DNA from: Bin80 sp026708685
GTDB taxonomy: Bacteria; Bacteroidota; Rhodothermia; Rhodothermales; Bin80
Assembly: GCA_965200955.1 (NCBI GenBank)
Contig: OZ241742.1
Coordinates: forward strand, 434,001 to 498,000
Direction: 5' to 3'
DNA length: 64,000 bases
Part shown: positions 38,860 through 46,695 of the stretch, piece after piece
Numbering within the stretch: the first letter of the stretch is position 1
Layout of the letters: the number at the start of each line of letters is the position of its first letter
Translations under genes and position numbers: made by a program
The notes under the pieces: model-generated
What the model saw: only the letters and a program-made list of their open reading frames with translations
What the model was told of the DNA's origin: nothing
Databases searched by the model: none

Positions 38860-39243
38860 GCGATTTTCGAACTAACGCTCTTTCTGAGACAAAGAAAAAC
38901 CATCAAGTTTGCAAGACATTTCCCGACTTGAATCTGCCCCGAGTCATGATGAGCAAGATGCACTTATGATGGATATGTATACCATCATCTATGGGAATGT
39001 GGGCGGAGGAAGTAGATGATCATCATTCTTGCTGCTGGAAATTCTCTTGCAAACCCCCATTGATGAACTGCAAGTTGTTTTGCAAGCATCCTGACAGGAT
39101 TTCTTCTAACTTTGGTGTTTTGTGAACTTCTCGTTTTTGGGGCTTGACCCTTATCCCCCATTGTCAGGGCCTCAGATCCTACATAATAGGTGTTAAATCG
39201 AATTAACATTATGTTTTGCATCTTTTGTTCGGATTAAAAATCA
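38860..39243. other. Intergenic gap after giant NTPase gene
   Basis: 384 bases holding only low-quality short frames on both strands, one of which (minus strand, 38985-39221) I judge non-coding. No terminator with a U-tract was seen. Confidence 0.4.
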
Positions 39244-39984
39244 ATGTTTGATTTAACCGTCGGTGGAAACGAAAAGCCTTTAGTTGTGTACACCATCTCG
39301 GTTAACTTACTACTCGTTTTCAATAACACCAAGTCAATTTATGGAGGTGTTCATCCTCGGGAGTTTCCATTATACTCCTGTCAAGGTGTCTCCCAGATAC
39401 TTAGAATACCTTATTCTACCCTGTATTCTTGGGTCAACAACCAGACGCGGGGATCTTTGATATCAAATACTCATTCCGATCAAACACTGAATTTTCTTCA
39501 ACTCTCAGAAGCCTTTGCAATCAATTATATGAGAAAAAGCCTTGGAATTCCCCTCTCCAAGATACGCGAAGCTTCCGATTATCTCCGAGAAAATTTGAAC
39601 ATCTCCTATCCACTCATTGATTATGGGATCTGCATTGGATCTGATGAATACTTCAAACATGCCCAAGATATTTTACTGATTGAGACCCGTATTGGACAAT
39701 CAGCATTCCTTGATTTAATTGGAGAATATATCAACAGGTTTGAATTCAACGATGGGAGTTTACCAGATGTACTATATCCTTGGATTAAAGACCAAAAAGA
39801 GAAGAGGAGTATCAAAATAGACCCTCAAATACGGTTTGGGCAACCCTCAATCACTGGGACTGGAATAACCGTTGAGATCGTGCAAGAGAGATCTGAGGGG
39901 GGAGAATCGCTGAGAGATATAGCTGCAGGGTATGGAATTGCTCTTGCAGGGGTTGAGGATGCACTCGCCTATGCCACCCATTGA
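39244..39984 (+). CDS. HTH/DUF433 antitoxin-like protein, apparently orphan
   Basis: A 246-residue protein. Residues about 43-75 resemble a MerR-like helix-turn-helix (YSCQGVSQILRIPYSTLYSWV). The C-terminal 60 residues are a DUF433 domain (RFGQPSITGTGITVEIV, then GESLRDIAAGYGI), as in VapB45-type antitoxins. Such antitoxins normally precede a DUF5615 PIN-like toxin; here the next gene, 42 bases on, is convergent yidC, so the toxin is absent. The first 40 residues lack a clear counterpart and the true start may be an internal GTG or TTG. It marks the right edge of the accessory island. Confidence 0.7.
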   Translation: MFDLTVGGNEKPLVVYTISVNLLLVFNNTKSIYGGVHPREFPLYSCQGVSQILRIPYSTLYSWVNNQTRGSLISNTHSDQTLNFLQLSEAFAINYMRKSLGIPLSKIREASDYLRENLNISYPLIDYGICIGSDEYFKHAQDILLIETRIGQSAFLDLIGEYINRFEFNDGSLPDVLYPWIKDQKEKRSIKIDPQIRFGQPSITGTGITVEIVQERSEGGESLRDIAAGYGIALAGVEDALAYATH

Positions 39985-40026
39985 ATACACTCCTTCTATA
40001 TAGATCTCTAAGATCCGAGAATCTTT

Positions 40027-41808
40027 CTACTTGCGTTTATTGCTTGACCGCGGCTTTTTCTGTACTGCACTTTTCACAGGCTTGGTTCCACTAGGCTTTT
40101 TGACGGAAGCAGTTTTTTCTTCTGATTTTTTCTTCATGGATCTGTTAATAAACTGCTGTGAAACAGCGGAAAATACATTGTAGCAGAAATAATATAAACT
40201 CAGCCCAGACGGCAATCGGTTAAAGATCACGAAAATCATGGCTGGCATCATGTACATAAAGATCTTCGCCTGTGGACCCGACGCAGGGGTCGCCTGCAAA
40301 CGCATTTGAAGAATCATAGATAAGCCCATGAGAATGGTGAATCCAGCTACAAAATCACCATAGAAAGGGATCGTAAAGGGAAGATTCAAGATGACATCCG
40401 GTGCAGAAAGATCTGGTGCCCACAGAAATCCCTGCTGTCTAATTTCTATGGACTGTTGTAAAAACTGCCATAATGCAATGATGATGGGGTATTGCAATAG
40501 CATCGGCATGCATGCTCCAAGAGGGTTCGTACCTGACTCCCGATACATCTTGATCGTGGCTTGTTGCTGTTTCTGCGGGTTGTCAGCGTATTTTTCTTTG
40601 ATTTCCATCATCTTCGGCTGTAATTCCCGCATCTTCGCCATACTCTTGTAGGAACTGAGGGTCAATGGTAGCAGAACGATCTTGATCAACAGACAAAAGA
40701 TGATGATCACCAAACCATAACTATCAATGATGCTACTTAGGAAACCAAATGTTGGAATAAATACAGCGATAGCAAGGGGGCGTGTCATCCATTCAAACGC
40801 ATCCCATCCATAGTCCACCATTCCATACACACCATCGTAACCGCTGATATTCCGATATTCAAGGGGGCCCAAGTACAGACGGAAAGTATCTGGAGACTCA
40901 TCCGGCTGGCCAACAAACATACTGGCCCTAAAGTCAACTTCCACCTCTGGATCATCTACATCCCCAAAACGCTCTCCTATTAATTCTGCCTCTCTCACTG
41001 GATCATCCGCCATAACCACCGCTCCAAAATACTTGTTCTTAACACCAATCCAAGATATATTGCCTCGTAGTGTTTGATCAGCAAATTCTTCTCTTTGCAG
41101 GTTAATGCCCTCCACATCATTGCCGCTACGGGCATATGCACCAACTGTATTGACTTCCTCTTTTCTGTAGTCTACATCTTCACTAAATGGAATCGCACCA
41201 TTCCACGCTAATTCATACCCTTCTGCCGTCTGAAAACCAGCCGAATTGTAGTGAGCAATCGCCAGTCCTATCTCGTACACCCCAGGCGTGAAAGTATATG
41301 TGAGCTGTAGCCTGCCAGATCCGATCGCGGCATCAAAGATGACGGTTGCTGGATTCGTGGTTGCATCTATTGTATCCGTGGAATCGCGCTGGACAAAGAA
41401 AATGGTTCGAGTATCAATGTTTCGGGCCCCAAGCGATTGAAACCCAATGCTGATGGCTCCTGAGGTTGTGCTATCAATGATCTGAACCCTGCTGATTTGA
41501 TCATACTTGAAGTATTTTTTTAGCTCAAAAGAGGTTAGTGTCGCACCCTTGTCCGACAGATGTGCGGAGTAGAGGTCTGTTTCCACTACGATGTTACGGG
41601 CGGTGCGAGCAGGAGCAAGATTGACTGATTCTACATCCGCGGGTATCTCGAATTCAGTAGCAGGTGGTGCACCCACCTGCTCTTCTGCGGGTTGCTGCTG
41701 AGGCAACGGTTCCACCGGTTCATCAACTTGGGGAGGAGGCATCATCATCATCCAAACGATCATGATACCTGTAATGAGGATTACTCCGACAACTGTATTT
41801 CGATCCAC
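40027..41808 (-). CDS. yidC: Membrane protein insertase YidC
   Basis: Inserts and folds inner-membrane proteins with or without SecYEG (593 aa). An N-terminal transmembrane anchor (VVGVILITGIMIVWMMM, about 5-21) is followed by a Pro/Glu-rich linker and the large periplasmic P1 beta domain (about 70-340). The conserved Oxa1 core has five transmembrane segments from about 350 to 550. It ends in a Lys/Arg-rich tail that contacts ribosomes. This is the Gram-negative long form. It follows rnpA by 3 bases; the yidD gene that often lies between them is missing. Confidence 0.95.
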   Translation of the reverse strand: MDRNTVVGVILITGIMIVWMMMMPPPQVDEPVEPLPQQQPAEEQVGAPPATEFEIPADVESVNLAPARTARNIVVETDLYSAHLSDKGATLTSFELKKYFKYDQISRVQIIDSTTSGAISIGFQSLGARNIDTRTIFFVQRDSTDTIDATTNPATVIFDAAIGSGRLQLTYTFTPGVYEIGLAIAHYNSAGFQTAEGYELAWNGAIPFSEDVDYRKEEVNTVGAYARSGNDVEGINLQREEFADQTLRGNISWIGVKNKYFGAVVMADDPVREAELIGERFGDVDDPEVEVDFRASMFVGQPDESPDTFRLYLGPLEYRNISGYDGVYGMVDYGWDAFEWMTRPLAIAVFIPTFGFLSSIIDSYGLVIIIFCLLIKIVLLPLTLSSYKSMAKMRELQPKMMEIKEKYADNPQKQQQATIKMYRESGTNPLGACMPMLLQYPIIIALWQFLQQSIEIRQQGFLWAPDLSAPDVILNLPFTIPFYGDFVAGFTILMGLSMILQMRLQATPASGPQAKIFMYMMPAMIFVIFNRLPSGLSLYYFCYNVFSAVSQQFINRSMKKKSEEKTASVKKPSGTKPVKSAVQKKPRSSNKRK

Positions 41809-41811
41809 GGG

Positions 41812-42222
41812 TTAGTACCCTTTATTTATTGATTGATGCAAGAGGTGCATCCCCTGTATGAAGTCATTTTCGAGATCTCTGGTACCAGAATGTTTAGATG
41901 AAAGAACCATGAGAGTCAGTGTTGAGGTAGCAGAAATAGATTGGAGATTCACAATGTGTTGATTCCGTCTCCATAGTTCACGCATCTGCCGTTTACGTTG
42001 ATTACGTTCAACTGCATTCTTACACTTGCCGGGGGCGAAGCCCACCTGAATGGGGGAGTCCACTCCTGTCATGTCACGATGAACAAAACGGTAGAGAATA
42101 CGAATGCATCCTTTGGACAGCGACTTCGTCGTTGTATCATTACGCTTGAACAGTGGTGCAATCAAGCGGCGACGCTTGAGTCGCATTGAACGCGGAAAGC
42201 GTTGCCCCGCAACAATCGTCAT
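41812..42222 (-). CDS. rnpA: Ribonuclease P protein component
   Basis: Protein subunit of RNase P, which trims tRNA 5' leaders (136 aa). The RNR motif region VERNQRKRQMRELWR and the basic N-terminus (MRLKRRRLIAPLFKR, with the F needed for RNA binding) are visible. The ATG at 42222 is three bases after the rpmH stop, so the two are translationally linked as in most bacteria. An internal ATG at codon 13 (MRLKRR) would give the more usual length and cannot be excluded. Confidence 0.92.
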   Translation of the reverse strand: MTIVAGQRFPRSMRLKRRRLIAPLFKRNDTTTKSLSKGCIRILYRFVHRDMTGVDSPIQVGFAPGKCKNAVERNQRKRQMRELWRRNQHIVNLQSISATSTLTLMVLSSKHSGTRDLENDFIQGMHLLHQSINKGY

Positions 42223-42225
42223 ATA

Positions 42226-42381
42226 CTATTTACCAATATAGCGGTCGCTTACTGTAAGGCTCTTACGTCCTTTGCGGCGGCGGCGAGACAGTACATTACG
42301 ACCATCCTTGTCGGCCATTCGTGAACGAAACCCGTGTTTGTTACGCCGTTTTCGTCGACTGGGCTGGTATGTGCGTTTCAT
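42226..42381 (-). CDS. rpmH: 50S ribosomal protein L34
   Basis: The 51-residue protein begins MKRTYQPSRRKRRNKHGF and continues with RMADKDGRNVLSRRRRKGR, the unmistakable L34 pattern. It starts the rpmH-rnpA-yidC operon. The gap to the divergent tRNA-Gly (42382-42513) must contain its promoter. Confidence 0.97.
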   Translation of the reverse strand: MKRTYQPSRRKRRNKHGFRSRMADKDGRNVLSRRRRKGRKSLTVSDRYIGK

Positions 42382-42513
42382 TACTGAAAATTTGGTTGAA
42401 TCGGATCAAAAAGTGCTTGATTACGAAGAATCTAACACCTCTAAGTGGTAACACAGTTATCAATAAACCGTATATTTACCTTTTACGCACTTTATCAGTA
42501 GTTTGCTTCCTTT

Positions 42514-42589
42514 GCGGGAATAGCTCAATCGGTAGAGCGTCAGCTTCCCAAGCTGAAGGTCGCGGGTTCAATTCCCGTTTCCCGCTCCA
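42514..42589 (+). tRNA. tRNA-Gly (anticodon CCC)
   Basis: A full cloverleaf. Acceptor GCGGGAA pairs with TTCCCGC, the D arm is GCTC/GAGC, the anticodon stem is TCAGC/GCTGA with loop TTCCCAA, the T arm is GCGGG/CCCGT with a TTCAATT loop, and CCA is encoded at the 3' end (42587-42589). Anticodon CCC reads GGG codons. It lies two bases before tRNA-Val. Confidence 0.95.
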
Positions 42590-42591
42590 GC

Positions 42592-42666
42592 GGGCGGTTA
42601 GCTCAGTTGGTTTAGAGCGCCTGCCTTACAAGCAGGAGGCCGGGGGTTCAAATCCCTCACCGCCCA
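42592..42666 (+). tRNA. tRNA-Val (anticodon UAC)
   Basis: Acceptor GGGCGGT pairs with ACCGCCC, the D arm is GCTC/GAGC, the anticodon stem is CCTGC/GCAGG with loop CTTACAA (anticodon TAC), and the T arm is GGGGG/CCCTC with a TTCAAAT loop. The discriminator base is A. CCA is not encoded (ACA follows), unlike the neighbouring tRNA-Gly. The two are probably processed from one transcript. Confidence 0.95.
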
Positions 42667-43252
42667 CATGATGTTTTCTATCAGTGCCTTTAGTTGCTCC
42701 TTATGGCACTTGAAGAGACTAAACTTTCATCTGTCAATATAAATGATGATACTTCGGGTGTCCCCTTATCATCATGCAAGTCCACTATGTCTATAACACC
42801 TCATGATCAACTTCTGAATGTGTGTTTTGCTTGAACTTTGTTCAATACAAAAATGGGGGTAGCCCTTTCTGAGCAAGGTTTTTTGCCTAATACGTTAACT
42901 ATATTGAATTGAAATCATCCACACCGACTTCAAATTACCTCGTTCTAATCCATATTATCTTGAATCACTTGTCTCTACGTTCAACTACAAGTTGTCGTTG
43001 AACTTTTTTTCGGTAACTCAATCTCTTGGACAATGTAATGAATTCTAGACGCTCCTACCGAGTACTTCTTGACGCTGTCGTTCACCTTACTCTAAATTTA
43101 TTCTGTCGGCAACATTCCCTATTCGTTTAGTGTTTAGATTGTGTCACTTGAATTGTCAAATGGCTTGCCAACACAATCACAATTCAACACCATTTCTTGA
43201 AAACCAAGGAATCCGTTGATTATTTAATCACTGATCTTTTCCAAATTTAATT
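42667..43252. other. Intergenic region between tRNA-Val and McrBC
   Basis: 586 AT-rich bases without a recognisable gene. It lies between a tRNA 3' end and a restriction locus, a typical insertion setting, but I found no second copy of the tRNA 3' end (attachment site) on the far side of the McrBC genes and no integrase. Confidence 0.45.
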
Positions 43253-45535
43253 ATGCCCATACCTTCCCTTGATCATCCTGCTCTACAAGCGGCAGCTCTC
43301 TGGCGTAAACAATGCCTAGCAAACAATGGCTCTGTGTTCTCTGACAAAAACTTGTGGACTCCTGAAAATGCACATTCACTTGTTATCTGTCTCAGAGTTT
43401 TGATCTATACTCGTAAGCTTTCTTTCATAAAAAAATTGAAGAAACAGTTGAATGATCCCCCTCCTGAGGCCAAGCAGTTGATCTCCGAAATACTGTTTAT
43501 CGGGGAACGGGGACCTGATCCAGAACCCAAGATTCCTCCTCCTGAGGTCAAGCAGTTGGCCTCCGAAATGCTGTGGGTCATGCATCTGTACCCTACCAAA
43601 ATCTCCCAAAAGAAAAAAGAAGAAGATATTCGTAAGGTATGGGAATGGTCTGGCGAATCTTTTCCGAGCTCTTTTGACCTCTCTCTGTCTCTAAAAACTG
43701 GTCTTGGACGTACAGGTATTGCATACAAAACTCTTCGTTGGAAAGAGCTTTTATTTTTTAGTGAAGCGATTCACTCATGGAAGCAGTTACCCGATACCGA
43801 AACAAAATCTCTTCTCTCTGATCCTTGGGAATTTGCTCAATGGCTGGATCAACAGGAGGACAGCAGAAATCGCCAACTCCGACATATTCTACTTTATCTT
43901 CTTTTTCCTGGGAACTTTGAACCTATTTCATCAACCACTCAAAAGCAAGAAATTTTCAGATCGTTTTCTATAGAATTAAATTTAGACGATACCTTGTCTG
44001 AAGACAAGCATGATGATCGCATTTTCGTTGATAAAACATTGCAGTCCCTTCGGAACCGGCTCATCAAAGAAGAAGGAGGTCCCTCCGATTTTGACTTCCA
44101 TGATGAACCTTTTGTAAAGGTTTGGGATCCACCATACCCTTCAGCGAAAAAGGCCAACCAGTGGTATCAGGAGTACTTGGGAGCGGCAAGAGTGTGGCTA
44201 TTCAATCGCGGACTACGCGGAAAAGTTGATCTCAGTGATCCTGGATTTATAGCCATTAACTACGACATTGGTGACATCCGTCTATTCAAAGAAAAAGACG
44301 AGATCAGTGAACAACTTAGCAAGAAAACTGGTCTTTCAGAAAACCCTACCAACCATACTCTTGCATGTTTTGAGTTTGGAAAAGAGTTGAGTCAGGGGGA
44401 TCATGTCATTATCATGGAAAGTGGAAAAACTGTCTTTGCCCATGGAGTAATAGGCTCTGATTATGACTTTGATGATACTCAACCCCAATTTAAACACATT
44501 CGCTTAGTTCAATGGATATCCCGTGGTTTTTCAGAAGAAATATCTGTAGGAATTGGTAGGGCCGCTTCAAAGGTGCTCACCCATGCCAGTGACGAGAAGC
44601 AGTGGCTCATGTTTCTTTACAGAAACATGTTTCCTCCCGATGGAATCCCTACTCCAGATGAAAATGGCAATATCTGTGAAGATATGCTGAAGAATCTTTT
44701 CATTGGTAAATCAGACTTTCATGGAATCCTTTCCTCTTTGAAACGAAAAAAGAATATTGTGTTACAGGGGCCACCTGGAGTTGGGAAAACCTTTATTGCA
44801 AGGCGACTGGCTTATTGTGCAATCGGAGAGATAGCACCCGATAGGGTGCAGATGATCCAGTTCCACCAAAGCTATGCGTATGAAGACTTTATCCAAGGAT
44901 TTCGCCCGAGTGAAGGGGGTGAGTTTAAACTTCGCAATGGAGTCTTCTACTCGTTCTGTAAAAAGGCAGAAGAAAACCCAGATCTTCTTTATGTCTTCAT
45001 CATTGACGAGATCAATCGGGGGAACCTCAGCAAAATCTTTGGTGAAGTCATGGTACTCATTGAAGCAGACAAACGGAATCATCAAGAGGCAGTACGCCTG
45101 ACCTACTCGTCCGATCCCTTCTATATCCCGCCGAATCTCTTTTTTATCGGGATGATGAATACTGCAGATCGCTCCCTTGCTATCGTGGACTATGCACTAC
45201 GACGGCGATTTGCATTCCATTCCCTCAAGCCAGCTTACCATTCTAAAAAATTCAAGAAATATCTCACAGACACCAAACAGGTTGACAGCAAACTCGTCAA
45301 GATCATTACCTCTCGGCTCTCTAAACTCAATCAAGCGATTCGGGAAGATGTTCAACATCTTGGACCAGGATTTGAAATTGGGCATAGCTATTTCTGCCCC
45401 GAAGGAGAGATAGAAGTTCTTGACATGTCGTGGTATGAGGCTGTGATTCAACAAGAGATTGAACCACTTCTTCGGGAATACTGGTTTGAGGATTCTAAAA
45501 AGGTAGACCAATGGCGGGAAAAACTGCTGAAATAA
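43253..45535 (+). CDS. mcrB: McrB-type AAA+ GTPase with EVE/PUA-like reader domain
   Basis: Motor of a type IV, modified-DNA-specific restriction enzyme (760 aa). Residues 310-425 form an EVE/PUA-like domain (FIAINYDIGDIRLFKEK, LSQGDHVIIM, FKHIRLVQWI) of the kind that reads modified bases. The AAA+ motor has Walker A GPPGVGKT at 506-513, FHQSYAYEDFIQGF, Walker B VFIIDEINRGNLSKIFGE at about 581-598, and the McrB GTPase signature MNTADRS at 635-641. The N-terminal 300 residues are a helical region seen in long McrB homologues. The mcrC start overlaps its 3' end by 25 bases. Confidence 0.93.
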   Translation: MPIPSLDHPALQAAALWRKQCLANNGSVFSDKNLWTPENAHSLVICLRVLIYTRKLSFIKKLKKQLNDPPPEAKQLISEILFIGERGPDPEPKIPPPEVKQLASEMLWVMHLYPTKISQKKKEEDIRKVWEWSGESFPSSFDLSLSLKTGLGRTGIAYKTLRWKELLFFSEAIHSWKQLPDTETKSLLSDPWEFAQWLDQQEDSRNRQLRHILLYLLFPGNFEPISSTTQKQEIFRSFSIELNLDDTLSEDKHDDRIFVDKTLQSLRNRLIKEEGGPSDFDFHDEPFVKVWDPPYPSAKKANQWYQEYLGAARVWLFNRGLRGKVDLSDPGFIAINYDIGDIRLFKEKDEISEQLSKKTGLSENPTNHTLACFEFGKELSQGDHVIIMESGKTVFAHGVIGSDYDFDDTQPQFKHIRLVQWISRGFSEEISVGIGRAASKVLTHASDEKQWLMFLYRNMFPPDGIPTPDENGNICEDMLKNLFIGKSDFHGILSSLKRKKNIVLQGPPGVGKTFIARRLAYCAIGEIAPDRVQMIQFHQSYAYEDFIQGFRPSEGGEFKLRNGVFYSFCKKAEENPDLLYVFIIDEINRGNLSKIFGEVMVLIEADKRNHQEAVRLTYSSDPFYIPPNLFFIGMMNTADRSLAIVDYALRRRFAFHSLKPAYHSKKFKKYLTDTKQVDSKLVKIITSRLSKLNQAIREDVQHLGPGFEIGHSYFCPEGEIEVLDMSWYEAVIQQEIEPLLREYWFEDSKKVDQWREKLLK
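43457..43580 (+). repeat. Short imperfect tandem repeat within mcrB
   Basis: Two near-identical stretches beginning CCTCCTGAGG, about 40 bases each and offset by 78 bases (26 codons), encode PPPEAKQLISEILFI and PPPEVKQLASEMLWV. The second halves of the 26-codon units do not match. The pattern suggests an old in-frame duplication in the helical N-terminal region of McrB. Confidence 0.6.
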
Positions 45536-46587
45536 ACGTTCCAGTTCAGAATATCTACTATCTGCTCAGTTATGCTTGGGACTATATCAACGAGGCCGAA
45601 ACGATCGAGGTTGGAACAGAAGATTACAATGGCTTACTTGATCTGTTTGCCAAAGCCCTTAGTCAAGGCACAACTCGCCTACTTTCCCGCGGTTTGGATC
45701 GTAATTATGTCGTTGTTCAGGAAGACATCCGGGGAATCAAAGGAAAGTTGAATTTTGAACCAACCCTAAAACGGTTTCTTCTTCAGAATGGTAAGACCAA
45801 TTGTTCCTTTGATGAACTGAGCTATAATATCCCCCAAAATCAAATTCTCAAGACAACCCTGAGGAAATTGACCCAAGTTGAATGGGTCAGCTCAAAGCAC
45901 AAACAACAATGTGCTCGCTTGTATAAAAAGTTCGTCGGAGTATCTGATGTCTCTCTCTCATTCAATCTCTTTCGAAGCGTACGAATCCATCGAAATAATC
46001 GATTCTATCAGTTTCTAATTGATATCTGCCGCTTCATTTTTGAGCATCAATTAATGAATGAAAACAAAGGGCCTGTCACGTTTTGGGACTTTGAAGAAGA
46101 CCAGATGGGAAAACTCTTTGAAACGTTTGTGAAAAAGTTCAGTGAACACCATACTTCTTGCGAAGTGAGTTCGCCCCACATTGATTGGCTGGAAAAAAAT
46201 GAACACGAAACGGACCATCCGCTTCTTCCAATCATGAAAACTGACATCGTCTTAACGTCACCAGAGCACACCATCATCATTGACACGAAATTTTATCAAA
46301 AACCATTAGCGGAACCACAGCATCGTGGTAGTGACTCAAAGTTTCACTCAGAAAATTTGTATCAGATCTATGCGTATGCCATGAACTGGGTAGAGGATCA
46401 TGCATCAATGGATCATCAACAAGAGACATGGCTCCTTTATGCCGCAGTTGACGAGGTATTTGACTACAGGTTTCAACTTTCGGGAAAACAGTTCCGCGTG
46501 TGCTCTATTGATTTATCACAGAACTGGAAAATCATTGAAAAGAACCTGATTGAGTTGCTCAATAACAGAGCCGAAAATAAAAGATAG
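45511..46587 (+). CDS. mcrC: McrC-type nuclease subunit
   Basis: Nuclease partner of McrB (358 aa). The N-terminal half has the McrC pattern NIYYLLSYAWDYI and EDIRGIKGKLNF. The PD-(D/E)xK active site is visible as MKTDIVL (D245) followed by IIIDTKFYQK (D258, K260). McrC binds the McrB hexamer, stimulates GTP hydrolysis and cuts DNA. The start lies inside the 3' end of mcrB (25-base overlap), implying coupled translation. No McrA or methylase gene is adjacent, as expected for type IV. Confidence 0.93.
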   Translation: MAGKTAEINVPVQNIYYLLSYAWDYINEAETIEVGTEDYNGLLDLFAKALSQGTTRLLSRGLDRNYVVVQEDIRGIKGKLNFEPTLKRFLLQNGKTNCSFDELSYNIPQNQILKTTLRKLTQVEWVSSKHKQQCARLYKKFVGVSDVSLSFNLFRSVRIHRNNRFYQFLIDICRFIFEHQLMNENKGPVTFWDFEEDQMGKLFETFVKKFSEHHTSCEVSSPHIDWLEKNEHETDHPLLPIMKTDIVLTSPEHTIIIDTKFYQKPLAEPQHRGSDSKFHSENLYQIYAYAMNWVEDHASMDHQQETWLLYAAVDEVFDYRFQLSGKQFRVCSIDLSQNWKIIEKNLIELLNNRAENKR

Positions 46588-46619
46588 TAGGATCACCCGT
46601 TCTCTGAGTTGAATTCCCT

Positions 46620-46656
46620 ACCCTGACAAAATATGCCTGCCAGAGATGATCAGGGT
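46620..46656. terminator. Hairpin between convergent genes
   Basis: ACCCTGA at 46620-46626 is perfectly complementary to TCAGGGT at 46650-46656. The hairpin lies in the 108-base gap between the convergent mcrC and DEAD-box genes. The loop is long (23 bases) and there is no T-tract, so termination activity is doubtful. Confidence 0.25.
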
Positions 46657-46695
46657 ACCCTAGTAGCAACTGGATCAGAATGACCTGAATACCGG

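Noticed and set aside
38985..39221. 78-codon minus-strand frame after the giant NTPase gene
   Set aside because: No recognisable domain, odd composition and no ribosome site; probably non-coding.
30892..42891. Shared 15-base string GGTTTTTTGCCTAAT at 30892-30906 and 42877-42891
   Set aside because: Only two AT-rich copies, no extended similarity and no associated gene; chance is likely.
42592..46695. Possible integration of McrBC at the 3' end of tRNA-Val
   Set aside because: No duplicated tRNA 3' end was found right of mcrC (only a weak resemblance near 46610) and there is no integrase.
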